Counted from the first letter of the stretch, positions 1-7,332 are shown. The stretch: 10,192 nt of DNA from Thermococci archaeon (GCA_030668905.1 DAOVEQ010000017.1:1-10192), one strand, 5' to 3'. Made by a program: numbers and translations. Notes: generated by a model not told the origin, from the letters alone.

Positions 1-135
1 TGTGGAGAAAAAAGAGAAAGAGGAGATAATAAAGAGCTTTGCAGAGCTTACAATATTGTTTGAGAAATGCAAGTACAGTACGAAAAATATAAATGAGAAC
101 GATGTGAATAAAGCAATGAGAATGTATGAAAAGAT
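1..135 (+). repeat. Direct repeat, left copy (DUF4129 3' end)
   Basis: Bases 1-135 align without gaps to 757-891 (offset 756) with only six mismatches by my count, about 96% identity. The repeat stops abruptly near base 134, a few codons before the stop codon, and runs off the left edge of the window, so its true length is unknown. Five of the six differences are silent third-position changes and one is Ile/Arg. Confidence 0.95.
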
Positions 136-160
136 CTCGCATATACTTATGGAGAGATAG
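1..160 (+). CDS. 3' end of a DUF4129-type protein (partial, cut by window edge)
   Basis: Reading from base 2, an open frame encodes 52 residues and ends in TAG at 158-160; the 5' part lies outside the window. The visible part is the charged helical end of a DUF4129-like cytoplasmic domain, with the motif FEKCKYSTKNINENDVNKAM, and ends in ISHILMER. It differs from the same region of the next gene at one residue (Ile for Arg) over about 44 codons, then the tails diverge. DUF4129 domains often form the C-terminus of transglutaminase-like or other membrane proteins encoded next to MoxR and DUF58, so the missing part may be a transglutaminase protein or simply a second copy of the next gene; the window cannot decide. 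The next start codon follows 3 bases after the stop, so it belongs to the same operon. Confidence 0.8.
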   Translation, partial: VEKKEKEEIIKSFAELTILFEKCKYSTKNINENDVNKAMRMYEKISHILMER

Positions 161-163
161 ATA

Positions 164-919
164 ATGAAAAAAGCTGTGATTGTGTTTATATTACTTTTAG
201 CCGCGCTCGCTTTCAGCTCGAAAATAGAAAGTTTTATCTTAGAAGCCAATATTAATCTAACAAATTTGAGAGATATCTTTATTGGCGTTTTCGCGATATT
301 TTCTATAATTGCCGTTATATTTCTTATATTTTTTATTAAAACAATAAAGAGGGTTGCGAAGAATAAAAGACAGTATACAAACATTACTATACTTAGTTTT
401 TTTATATTTTTGATATTATTTCTTGCAATTAAAGAAAGATCTTTTGATGAAGAAGGAATTGAAGAAAAAGACAAATTTGAAGATAAATTTAATAATTCTC
501 ATGTGGATACTCAAATAGAAAGCCATAAGACTTTTGATAGTAAATGGCTCGGTTTATCTTCACTCATTTTACTACTTTTTGTTTTCATTGGTAAAAAGAA
601 GCTGAGAAAAACAAAGACTGAGGAAAAAGAGATAGTTCCCGCTGCGGAGCAAAAAAACGAGGCAGTAGTTGAGTACTACAAAAAAGCAGTTTTACTTCTT
701 AACAAAAAAGGCATACCATATAAAGATTCATTCACACACTGGGAGCTGGAAAATATTGTGGAGAAAAAAGAAAAAGAGGAGATAATAAAGAGTTTTGCAG
801 AACTTACAAGATTGTTTGAGAAATGCAAGTACAGTACGAAAAATATAAATGAAAACGATGTGAATAAAGCAATGAGAATGTATGAAAAAATAGAACAGAA
901 GGTGTCAAAAAATGCCTGA
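164..919 (+). CDS. DUF4129-domain membrane protein
   Basis: This 251-residue protein has a hydrophobic N-terminus that could be a signal or first membrane helix (about 4-18). Further helices lie at about 37-60, 74-90 and 128-144. An acidic hydrophilic stretch (about 93-125) separates helices three and four. The C-terminal segment (about 168-243) has the DUF4129 pattern: a YYKKAVLLLNKKGIPY start, a threonine-containing middle, and an end with repeated aromatic and charged residues around FEKCKY. The domain is expected to be cytoplasmic. Its biochemical role is not established; the family recurs beside MoxR and DUF58 genes, as here. The start is supported by a GGAGA at 151-155 placed 8 bases before the ATG. 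It follows its partial paralogue by 3 bases and overlaps the next gene by 8 bases. Confidence 0.85.
   Translation: MKKAVIVFILLLAALAFSSKIESFILEANINLTNLRDIFIGVFAIFSIIAVIFLIFFIKTIKRVAKNKRQYTNITILSFFIFLILFLAIKERSFDEEGIEEKDKFEDKFNNSHVDTQIESHKTFDSKWLGLSSLILLLFVFIGKKKLRKTKTEEKEIVPAAEQKNEAVVEYYKKAVLLLNKKGIPYKDSFTHWELENIVEKKEKEEIIKSFAELTRLFEKCKYSTKNINENDVNKAMRMYEKIEQKVSKNA
757..891 (+). repeat. Direct repeat, right copy (DUF4129 3' end)
   Basis: This is the partner of the repeat at 1-135, in the same reading frame and at the same place in the encoded domain. The two copies lie 756 bases apart, close to the length of the gene between them, as expected of a tandem gene duplication or of gene conversion between neighbours. 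Confidence 0.95.
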
Positions 920-1487
920 AGAATTTTGGATGATCGAACTTCAGAAGAGAGGCAGAGATGTATTGTACCTCAAGGGATATAGGGAGTATGTAGATGTTGA
1001 AAGAAGTTATAAACTGACAAAAGTTATTGTTCTTCTTTATGTTGTCTCCGTTTCCCTGTTTTTATATGGGGGTATGATAACATCTTTCTTTTGGAAATGG
1101 ATATACTTACTTTTGACATGCTTTTTTCTCTTTTCCCTTATCATATCAATTTACTTAGAAAATTTACAGTCTTTCGGTTTTAAAAAAGAAAAAGAGATAG
1201 AAATAAGGAATTATACAGAGAATTTTGCAGAAATAATAGAAAGGGCATCTAAGGATTATAAACTTTCAAAGGACATAGTAGAGGACAAAATATTAGACAT
1301 ATATTCCATAAGATTATCAAAAAGAATGGATATTAATTTGTATGAAGCTAAAAAGAATATTGGAAATGAATTTTCAGAAAAACTTAAAAGTGCGAGAAAT
1401 TTAGAAGGAGAGGAGTATTTAAATGCAATTAAAAATATTGTAGAAGAGATAGAGGAGGGATATTATGGATATAAAAGAGGTGCATGA
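912..1487 (+). CDS. Two-helix membrane protein of the MoxR operon, function unknown
   Basis: I do not recognise this 191-residue protein. It has a short charged N-terminus, two membrane helices (about 37-56 and 61-82) joined by a tight turn, and a hydrophilic tail of about 105 residues rich in Lys, Glu and Ile that looks mostly helical. It overlaps the preceding DUF4129 gene by 8 bases and the moxR gene by 23 bases, so it is translated as part of the same unit. An AAGGTG at 899-904, 7 bases before the ATG, matches the Shine-Dalgarno and supports this start. Small uncharacterised membrane proteins are common in MoxR-DUF58 clusters, and the long tail could be a docking surface for the ATPase; that is inference from position only. 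Confidence 0.85.
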   Translation: MPEEFWMIELQKRGRDVLYLKGYREYVDVERSYKLTKVIVLLYVVSVSLFLYGGMITSFFWKWIYLLLTCFFLFSLIISIYLENLQSFGFKKEKEIEIRNYTENFAEIIERASKDYKLSKDIVEDKILDIYSIRLSKRMDINLYEAKKNIGNEFSEKLKSARNLEGEEYLNAIKNIVEEIEEGYYGYKRGA

Positions 1488-2409
1488 GTTAGGAGATAGT
1501 ATAGTTAAGGAAGTTTCTAAGGCTATTGTGGGTAAAAGAAATGTTCTGGAACTCTTCTTAGTAGGGGTTTTAGCCAATGGGCATTTGCTTATTGAGGATC
1601 TTCCAGGATTGGCAAAAACAATGATAGCGAGGTCATTCTCTATGGTGATGGATCTCGAGTTTTCCAGAATTCAGTTCACACCAGATCTGCTTCCAGCGGA
1701 TATTTTAGGAACGTATATATTCAAAAAGGATCAGTTCGAATTCAGGAAAGGTCCTATCTTTGCGAACATAGTTTTAGCAGATGAGATCAATAGGGCGCCG
1801 CCAAAAACGCAGTCTGCTCTGCTCGAAGTAATGGAGGAAAGACAGATAACTATTGAAGGAAAGAGTCATCCCGCCAAATCCCCTTTTTTTGTAATAGCCA
1901 CTCAGAATCCGATAGAGATGGAAGGAACTTATCCTCTTCCTGAAGCCCAGATAGATAGATTCATGATGAGGCTTGATGTCGGATATCCCGAAAAAAAAGA
2001 CGAGATAGAAATTTTAAATAGAAGAATAGAGAGAAAAACAGATAATTTTGTCCTGGAAAAACTTGTAAATAAAGAAGATATCATAAAAATGCAGAAAGCC
2101 ATAGAAGAAGTTTATTTGAGTGAATCCGTTCTTGAGTATATAGTAAATATCGTTTCAAGAACGAGGGAGGTAAAAGATACAGAGATTGGTGCTTCTCCCC
2201 GAGGATCGTTAGCTTTAATGAAGCTTTCAAAAGCACTGGCAGCTCTGGAAGGAAGAGAGTACGCTATTCCAGATGATATAAAAGCTGTGGCCATACCAGC
2301 ATTGGCACACAGAATAATTTTAAGGAGAGATTTATGGTATACAAAGATAACCCAGGCAGACATAATAAAGAATATCTTAGAAAGTGTTCCAGTGCCGAAA
2401 TTCAAGTGA
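1465..2409 (+). CDS. moxR: MoxR-family AAA+ ATPase
   Basis: A complete 314-residue MoxR ATPase. The Walker A region is LPGLAKT (46-52), the Ala-before-Lys variant common in this family. Walker B is IVLADE (102-107), followed by the family-typical INRAPPKTQSALLEVMEE. Sensor 1 is ATQNP (145-149) with the MEGTYPLPEAQIDRF continuation that carries the arginine of the active site. The sensor 2 region is SPRG (244-247) in the C-terminal lid. MoxR proteins are cytoplasmic, ring-forming ATPases thought to act as chaperones in maturing or activating von Willebrand-type and membrane complexes, usually with a DUF58 partner, which is the next gene. A strong GGAGG at 1454-1458 fixes the start, although it lies inside the preceding gene. 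The DUF58 gene begins 4 bases after the stop. The substrate is not known. Confidence 0.97.
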   Translation: MDIKEVHELGDSIVKEVSKAIVGKRNVLELFLVGVLANGHLLIEDLPGLAKTMIARSFSMVMDLEFSRIQFTPDLLPADILGTYIFKKDQFEFRKGPIFANIVLADEINRAPPKTQSALLEVMEERQITIEGKSHPAKSPFFVIATQNPIEMEGTYPLPEAQIDRFMMRLDVGYPEKKDEIEILNRRIERKTDNFVLEKLVNKEDIIKMQKAIEEVYLSESVLEYIVNIVSRTREVKDTEIGASPRGSLALMKLSKALAALEGREYAIPDDIKAVAIPALAHRIILRRDLWYTKITQADIIKNILESVPVPKFK

Positions 2410-2413
2410 TTTT

Positions 2414-3628
2414 ATGGGTAAGGTAAGATATACAACTAAATTTGTTTATACCTTATCAATAGTTTTTCTTCTGGTAATAATATCTATAATAAGTTTGAAG
2501 TTCTGGCTCTTGTATAGTGTATATCCGTTTTTAATCCTGATTTTTTATTCCTGGTACTATGTTTATTCCGAGAATATGGATATTATCTTAGAGAGAACAA
2601 TAGACAAAAGGAGATTTATAGAAGGGGAGACAGCAACAGTGAGTATAAAACTCGACACGAACGGGAAAAAGCTTCTGAAACTCTGGGAGAGATACAATGA
2701 AAATCTAAAAATTTTTTTGGGGTATGTAGAAAATGAAAAAACTTTTAAATATAAGATCAATGTAAAAAGAGATATCTATATATTCCAGGATATAATTGTT
2801 GACATCAAAGATCCCTTTTCACTTTTTTATAAAAGAAAGGAGTTTAAAACAATGGATTATATTCTCGGACTTCCAAAAATAGAGGATATAAGATTAAAAA
2901 TGAATGTTAAAGGATACAAAGTTGTTTCTGGAGCTTTCCCGTCTCCGAAGATGGGAGGCGGTGTAGAGTTTCATGCTATAAGAGACTATGTTCCAGGTGA
3001 TCCGTTCAAGGTAATAAACTGGAAATCTACAGCCAGATTTGGGAAACTAATGTCAAATGAGTATGAAAGTGAAAAGAAAGTGGATTTTATAATAGTGTTG
3101 GATACTATTATAGAAGGGAAAAAAGCTCTGGATTATGGAGTAAGAGCAGCTGTTTCTGTGCTGTTCTATGCTCTGAAAACAGGGATACCTTTTGGGGTTC
3201 TTGTTTGCAGTGATGTTGGTTATTATTTGAGGCCTGATTATGGAAGAACTCATTTTTTTAAGGCTGTCGATTTTCTGTGCAAGACAAAAGCAAAAAAGAG
3301 GGTGAACATCGCAGGACAGGTGGATAATTATGGGAGGAGGTTCTTTCCTCCGAGAGCAAAGGTGATCTTTATTTCTCCTATGATAGATGATAGAGCTCTG
3401 GAAGCTGTAAAGATTCTCAGAGGGTACAGGTACGAGGTTTTGGTAATAACACCTTCAGTATTTTCCGTAGAGTTTATGGAGATGGAAAAAACAAAAGAAA
3501 ATGAGCTTGCTTATAAAATTTTGGAGTTAAATAGAAGAAATATCATGACAGAACTGAAGAGATACGCTAATGTTGTAAACTGGAAGGCAGAAATTCCCCT
3601 CAGAGCTGCTCTGGAGGATGTATTATGA
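2414..3628 (+). CDS. DUF58 protein (MoxR partner, vWA-like fold)
   Basis: This 404-residue protein has two N-terminal membrane helices (about 9-29 and 31-51), a beta-rich middle, and the DUF58 signature at about 182-217: GGGVEFHAIRDYVPGD, then NWKSTARFGKL. A von Willebrand A-like region follows from VDFIIVLDT (223-231). In many vWA domains the corresponding Asp starts a DxSxS metal site; here it reads DTIIEG, so a classic metal site is not visible. DUF58 proteins are encoded with MoxR and are thought to work with it at the membrane. I chose ATG 2414 rather than in-frame GTG 2384 because it lies 4 bases after the moxR stop, has a GTGAT element at 2406-2410, and starts just ahead of the first helix. 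The last four bases overlap the next gene (ATGA). Confidence 0.93.
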   Translation: MGKVRYTTKFVYTLSIVFLLVIISIISLKFWLLYSVYPFLILIFYSWYYVYSENMDIILERTIDKRRFIEGETATVSIKLDTNGKKLLKLWERYNENLKIFLGYVENEKTFKYKINVKRDIYIFQDIIVDIKDPFSLFYKRKEFKTMDYILGLPKIEDIRLKMNVKGYKVVSGAFPSPKMGGGVEFHAIRDYVPGDPFKVINWKSTARFGKLMSNEYESEKKVDFIIVLDTIIEGKKALDYGVRAAVSVLFYALKTGIPFGVLVCSDVGYYLRPDYGRTHFFKAVDFLCKTKAKKRVNIAGQVDNYGRRFFPPRAKVIFISPMIDDRALEAVKILRGYRYEVLVITPSVFSVEFMEMEKTKENELAYKILELNRRNIMTELKRYANVVNWKAEIPLRAALEDVL

Positions 3629-4050
3629 AAAGATATTTGTATATTGTATTTTTGACTGTGCTGACAGTTTATTCTTTTTTTATTACTAAAAATCTATATT
3701 TCCTGATAGCTACAGTTTTATGCATGACAGGTTTGTATATAAGAAGATTTGAGACGTCTTTATTCTCTGTTCTTTTCTTAGTTTTTTACATAATATCCCC
3801 AGAGAAACTGAACATTTTTTATGCTTTGGGTATGTCTTTCCTTATTTTAGCGTATATGGAGTTTTACAACTTTTATCTGGAGGATTTTTATCCAAAAGAG
3901 GTACTACCAGTTTTCTCTGTATGTATTGCAACACCTCTAGTTCTTTATCTTTTTTCCGTATATCTCCCAGAGGTACCTGCGTCTTACCTGCTTTTCTTTT
4001 TAATAGTGGCCATATTTAGCTTCTTTTATTTACTATTTGCAGAGAAATAA
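3625..4050 (+). CDS. Small polytopic membrane protein ending the MoxR operon, function unknown
   Basis: This 141-residue, very hydrophobic protein has about five or six membrane helices (roughly 4-20, 23-39, 45-58, 62-80, 93-113, 118-137) and almost no soluble part. I do not recognise a family. It overlaps the DUF58 gene in an ATGA junction and has a GGAGG at 3613-3617, 7 bases before the start, so it is clearly expressed and translationally coupled with it. It appears to be the last gene of the operon, since the next gene has its own TATA box. By position it may be a membrane subunit of whatever complex MoxR and DUF58 serve; that is inference. Confidence 0.85.
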   Translation: MKRYLYIVFLTVLTVYSFFITKNLYFLIATVLCMTGLYIRRFETSLFSVLFLVFYIISPEKLNIFYALGMSFLILAYMEFYNFYLEDFYPKEVLPVFSVCIATPLVLYLFSVYLPEVPASYLLFFLIVAIFSFFYLLFAEK

Positions 4051-4089
4051 GTTCTATATACATAAAAGATGCACGATTGAACATAAACC

Positions 4090-4098
4090 TTAAAAATA
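4090..4098 (+). promoter_or_regulatory. TATA box for the MATE gene (leaderless)
   Basis: TTAAAAATA is centred about 24 bases before the ATG at 4118, with an A-rich AAACC just upstream that could be the BRE. The stretch between box and start holds no Shine-Dalgarno. Transcription is therefore expected to begin at or next to the start codon. It also marks the end of the upstream operon. Confidence 0.65.
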
Positions 4099-4117
4099 GA
4101 AGCACTTTTGTACATTT

Positions 4118-5455
4118 ATGCAAGATTTGACATCCGGAAGTATAAGGAAGAATGTAATTTATCTGGCATGGCCTGCCGTTATTACGATGCTTCTTCAGAT
4201 GATAGTAGGGATTGCAGATATTGCAATGGTGGGCAGGCTCGGTGCCAATGAACTTGCATCTGTCGGACTCGGAAGACAGATCATATTTCTATTTCAGGGG
4301 CTGATCTTTGGAATGAGCATAGGTGTTACAGCCTTAATAGCGAGATACATAGGAGCAAAAGAAAAAGAAAAAGCTGTATTAGTTGGAGAACAATCGATCA
4401 TTCTTGGAATATTCCTTTCTTTTGTGATAGGATTTCCTGGATTTTTCTATGGTGATACCTTTTTCAGAGTTCTTGGTGCAGAAAGTATTGTTGTATCCTT
4501 AGGTTACGATTACTTACAAATAATGTTTTTTGGGCTATTTACAGTCTTTATTACATTTATAATTAATGGGATTTTCAGGGGAATCGGCGATACAAAAACA
4601 CCCATGTACTTGATGGGATTTATTAATATTCTGAATGTTATTTTGAACTATTTTCTCATCTTCGGGATCTGGAAATTTCCTTTTTTGGGTGTAAAAGGAG
4701 CTGCAATAGCTACCGTATTCTCACGTGGACTGGGCATATTGATAGGGAGTTATCTTTTATATTCTGGTAAAAAAGGGATTAAATTAAGACTCCGCTATCA
4801 AATTGATTTTTCGATCATAAAAAAGATCATGAGGATAGGACTCCCTGCGTCCGGAGAGAGACTGATATACTCAAGTGCAGGTATAATCTACACGATGATT
4901 GTGGTTTCCTTCGGAACATTTGCCATAGCGGCACACCAGGTAGCTTTACGTTCCGAGAGTTTTTCGTTTATGCCGGGGTTTGGATTTGCAATTGCTGCCA
5001 CCACTCTTGTCGGCCAGAATCTGGGAGCTGTAAAACCGCAAAGAGCAGAGAAAAGTGCGTACGAATCTCTAAAACTGGCATTGCTCGTAATGGGGTCTAT
5101 GGGCGTTCTATTTTTCATTTTTCCTGAGTATTTTGTAAGGATATTTACAAATGATCCAGATGTTATAAAACTTGCAGTTCCATGCCTCAGAATAGTCGCC
5201 ATTTCAGAACCTATGCTTGCCGCTACTTTTGTTCTCGCTGGAAGTTTGAGAGGTGCGGGGGATACTGTTTACCCGATGGTAATTGCAGGGATTTCTCAAT
5301 GGTTTGTCAGATTACCGTTAGCATATCTCTTTGGCGTGACATTGGGTTATGGACTCATAGGTGCATGGATAGCTATGACTGTAGAAACAATAATTGGGGG
5401 CTTGTTATTTTACATAAGATTCAAAAGAGGCAAATGGAAAAAAATTAAGGTTTAA
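4118..5455 (+). CDS. MATE-family multidrug/metabolite exporter (NorM-like)
   Basis: A complete 445-residue MATE transporter with about 12 membrane helices in two homologous halves. The first half begins with WPAVITMLLQMIVGIADIAM and continues into VGRLGANELASVGLGRQI. The second begins around residue 240 with GLPASGERLIYSSAGIIY, then AAHQVALRSESF and ATTLVGQNLGA. The repeated FRGIGDTKTPMY and LRGAGDTVYPM motifs, one per half, are family hallmarks. MATE proteins export organic cations, drugs or metabolites, driven by sodium or protons; the substrate here cannot be told. The length is normal and nothing is missing. The gene stands alone behind its own leaderless promoter and its last 11 bases overlap the end of the opposite-strand trm5 gene. 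No regulator lies beside it. Confidence 0.97.
   Translation: MQDLTSGSIRKNVIYLAWPAVITMLLQMIVGIADIAMVGRLGANELASVGLGRQIIFLFQGLIFGMSIGVTALIARYIGAKEKEKAVLVGEQSIILGIFLSFVIGFPGFFYGDTFFRVLGAESIVVSLGYDYLQIMFFGLFTVFITFIINGIFRGIGDTKTPMYLMGFINILNVILNYFLIFGIWKFPFLGVKGAAIATVFSRGLGILIGSYLLYSGKKGIKLRLRYQIDFSIIKKIMRIGLPASGERLIYSSAGIIYTMIVVSFGTFAIAAHQVALRSESFSFMPGFGFAIAATTLVGQNLGAVKPQRAEKSAYESLKLALLVMGSMGVLFFIFPEYFVRIFTNDPDVIKLAVPCLRIVAISEPMLAATFVLAGSLRGAGDTVYPMVIAGISQWFVRLPLAYLFGVTLGYGLIGAWIAMTVETIIGGLLFYIRFKRGKWKKIKV
5438..5444 (-). terminator. Possible oligo-T terminator after trm5
   Basis: On the minus strand the trm5 stop codon TAA is followed at once by seven T residues. Archaeal RNA polymerase stops at T-rich tracts without needing a hairpin, so this run could end the methyltransferase-trm5 transcript. 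It lies inside the 3' end of the MATE gene, where it encodes lysines, so it may be coincidental. Confidence 0.35.
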
Positions 5456-6308
5456 TATCATATCTCCATACAAATACTCTGGGAGAATAGGATTTCACCT
5501 GCTGTACATACTCCATGTTAAATTTTATCTCTTCTTCAGGTTTTATAGAATACAGATGTATTATCCCCTTCTTCTTTATCTTGCTTAAAGCTGCATCCAG
5601 GAATTCAAGAGAGTTTTTAGGGAGATTCATTATAATCCTGTCAAACTCAGGTAATTTTTTAACAACGTCTTTACAGTCTCCAAGATACGGGAAAACATTC
5701 TTTACTTTGTTGATCTCTATATTCTTTTTCAGATAGCGAAAAGCATCTGGATTTATGTCTATACTGTGAACTTCAACTTTTTTCTTTTTCGCAATCAAAA
5801 TGGAAAAAGGTCCTACTCCCGCAAACATATCTAGTACCCTTTCTCCGGCTTTAACTTTTTTAGATATTCTATGCCTCTCCGTTGCAAGCCTCGGATTGAA
5901 ATATACTTTCTCTATATCGAGCATGTATCTGCAGCCGTATTCTCTATGTATCGTTTCCGTATTTTTTGTGCCTGCCAGATATACATATTTTCTCGTTCTG
6001 TATGTTCCATCCACGTTTGTTTCTTTTTTGTAGACAGATCTAACGTTTTTTCTTCGAAGAATAGAGCTATCATAATTTTCAACTATGGCAATATCGCCAA
6101 TAAGATCAAACTTAAACTCAAATTTCTCCCTCTCTTTTAACTTTTCAAACTCAGTCTCTACGATCTCTCCTTCAGTTTTTTTAAGTATAGGAAAAACTAG
6201 ATAGTCTCCAAGGTTCTTTATTTTATAGCTTTTATCCAAGATTCCATTTTGCAGGAGAATTTTTCTTGTTTTTTCACCCTCTTCTTTTCTTATCTTTAAT
6301 CCTAACAT
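5445..6308 (-). CDS. trm5: tRNA (guanine(37)-N1)-methyltransferase Trm5
   Basis: Trm5 transfers a methyl group from S-adenosylmethionine to N1 of G37 beside the anticodon, which prevents frameshifting. The 287-residue protein shows a small N-terminal D1-like segment (about 1-42), then D2, with TYRTR (102-106) and the VYFNPRLATERHRI block (135-148). The Rossmann catalytic domain has VLDMFAGVGPFSI (158-170), SIDINP (182-187) and the NLP motif (228-230). The residues I recall as functional in the Methanocaldococcus jannaschii enzyme (R145, Y177, R181, E185, N265) have counterparts at R104, Y136, R140, E144 and N228. It is about 50 residues shorter than that enzyme, mainly in the D1-D2 linker. 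It overlaps the preceding methyltransferase gene by 7 bases, with AAAGGGAT just before the ATG, so it is the second gene of that unit. Confidence 0.95.
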   Translation of the reverse strand: MLGLKIRKEEGEKTRKILLQNGILDKSYKIKNLGDYLVFPILKKTEGEIVETEFEKLKEREKFEFKFDLIGDIAIVENYDSSILRRKNVRSVYKKETNVDGTYRTRKYVYLAGTKNTETIHREYGCRYMLDIEKVYFNPRLATERHRISKKVKAGERVLDMFAGVGPFSILIAKKKKVEVHSIDINPDAFRYLKKNIEINKVKNVFPYLGDCKDVVKKLPEFDRIIMNLPKNSLEFLDAALSKIKKKGIIHLYSIKPEEEIKFNMEYVQQVKSYSPRVFVWRYDIKP

Positions 6309-6889
6309 TTTATCCCTTTTAAAACTCTGTAGCCACTTTTCCTATCAACTGTTTCACAGTTTCCAAAAATCTCTTCAATTTTTTCTTCATAACTCTTGGC
6401 ACCCTGTTTTGTTCTCACGACCATATAAAATCTTCCTTCTTCCTTTAAAAAATCTGGAACCCTCTCTATAATTTTAAAAACAAACTCTTTTCCCATTCTG
6501 AAGGGCGGATTCGTGACTAAGATATCAAAATTCTTTATCTCGAACTCAAAAAAATCTTTTTTCATTACACTTACATTGGAACACTTATTCAAAACTGTAT
6601 TTCTTCTTGCCAGATGTACAGCCCTCCTGTTTATATCGATCATGTAAACTTTTCTTACAAATTTTGAGATTACTATGCCTATAATCCCATATCCGCATCC
6701 TATGTCAAGAACAGTATCACTTTTTTCTGCCTCTACAGATTTTACAAGAAGTTTACTTCCCTTATCAATCTTTTTTCTCGAGAAAACTCCTCTATCTGTT
6801 AAAAACTCAAACTTAATCCCTTTTATATTAGCTTCTATCTTTAAAATCTCGTGGTCTGTTTTCTGTCTTTCCGAGAAATAATGATCCAT
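6302..6889 (-). CDS. RsmC-like SAM-dependent methyltransferase, MJ0882 family
   Basis: A 195-residue class I methyltransferase of the small-domain (MTS) type. It opens with HYFSERQ, then FEFLTDRGVFSRKKIDKGSKLL, SAM motif I VLDIGCGYGIIG (60-71), MIDINRRA (83-90), and the catalytic NPPF (127-130) that marks amino-group methylation. The C-terminal TKQGAKS and GYRVLKG match the MJ0882 family of known structure, whose RNA substrate I do not know to be settled; rRNA or tRNA guanine or adenine is likely. The frame is open further upstream to ATG 6952. I chose ATG 6889 because the family starts near HYFSE, because it lies about 25 bases from a TATA box, and because the longer version would run through that promoter into the S8e gene. 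It is cotranscribed with trm5. Confidence 0.92.
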   Translation of the reverse strand: MDHYFSERQKTDHEILKIEANIKGIKFEFLTDRGVFSRKKIDKGSKLLVKSVEAEKSDTVLDIGCGYGIIGIVISKFVRKVYMIDINRRAVHLARRNTVLNKCSNVSVMKKDFFEFEIKNFDILVTNPPFRMGKEFVFKIIERVPDFLKEEGRFYMVVRTKQGAKSYEEKIEEIFGNCETVDRKSGYRVLKGIKC

Positions 6890-6910
6890 GATAGTTATAT
6901 TATGCAAAAT

Positions 6911-6918
6911 TTTATAAA
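6911..6918. promoter_or_regulatory. Shared palindromic TATA box between rps8e and the methyltransferase gene
   Basis: TTTATAAA is a perfect palindrome centred at 6914.5. The ATG of the minus-strand methyltransferase (6889) is 25.5 bases away and the plus-strand ATG at 6939 is 24.5 bases away, both at the distance expected for an archaeal transcription start. Both flanks carry A-rich, BRE-like bases when read towards the box (GCAAAA on the plus strand, GAAAATCG on the minus strand). I see no second TATA box in the 61 bases between the two starts, so one TBP site probably serves both genes. Confidence 0.7.
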
Positions 6919-6950
6919 CGATTTTCAGTTCTATTAAAATGGTGAGAATC

Positions 6951-7328
6951 ATGGGTATTTATCAAGGTAGATCAAGAAGAAAAAAAAGTGGAGGAAGATA
7001 CAGGAAATACAGAGATAAGAAAAAGTATGAAATGGGTAGAGAGCCTGTATTCACGAGAATAGGAGAAGAAAAAAAGAAGATTGTCAGAGTTAAAGGTGGA
7101 AATAGGAAGATAAAACTTAAATCTGCACTATATGCCAACATAAGCAGTCCTGAAGGTATTAAAAAGGTTAAGATTTTAAATGTAGAGGAAAACCTGGCAA
7201 ATAAACAGTTTACAAGAAGAAATATCCTCACAAAAGGTGCGATAATAGAGACAGAGATAGGAAAAGCAAGGATAACCTCGAGACCCGGGCAGCATGGCAT
7301 TGTAAACGGTGTTCTTTTAAGTAAGTGA
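6951..7328 (+). CDS. rps8e: 30S ribosomal protein S8e
   Basis: S8e is a small-subunit protein found in archaea and eukaryotes and not in bacteria, so it fixes the domain of life. The 125-residue protein starts [19 protein letters not shown], has the conserved [10 protein letters not shown], then [12 protein letters not shown] and the C-terminal [16 protein letters not shown], all family landmarks, and is of normal length and very basic. An in-frame ATG at 6939 would add MVRI. I chose 6951 because homologues start at M-x-I/W-x-QGRS and because GGTGA at 6941-6945, 5 bases upstream, is a proper Shine-Dalgarno. With transcription starting near 6939 the leader would be only about 12 bases. It is divergent from the methyltransferase-trm5 pair, so translation genes flank the shared promoter on both sides. 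Confidence 0.97.
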   Translation: MGIYQGRSRRKKSGGRYRKYRDKKKYEMGREPVFTRIGEEKKKIVRVKGGNRKIKLKSALYANISSPEGIKKVKILNVEENLANKQFTRRNILTKGAIIETEIGKARITSRPGQHGIVNGVLLSK

Positions 7329-7332
7329 AAAC

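Noticed and set aside
2112..2405. Minus-strand 97-residue ORF inside moxR, and similar antisense ORFs in DUF58, MATE, trm5 and rps8e
   Set aside because: These are shadows of clearly coding frames; they have no ribosome site, recognisable motif or plausible context.
2384..2413. Upstream GTG start for the DUF58 gene, giving 10 extra residues overlapping moxR
   Set aside because: The ATG at 2414 has a GTGAT element, sits 4 bases after the moxR stop and starts just before the first membrane helix; the extra residues look unlike a protein start.
5182..5448. Plus-strand 88-residue ORF inside the MATE gene
   Set aside because: It is out of frame with a well-conserved transporter and has a cysteine- and tryptophan-rich translation typical of a shadow frame.
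6890..6952. Longer methyltransferase start at 6952 adding 21 residues
   Set aside because: It would run across the shared TATA box into the S8e gene, and the family begins near HYFSE; ATG 6889 fits the promoter distance.
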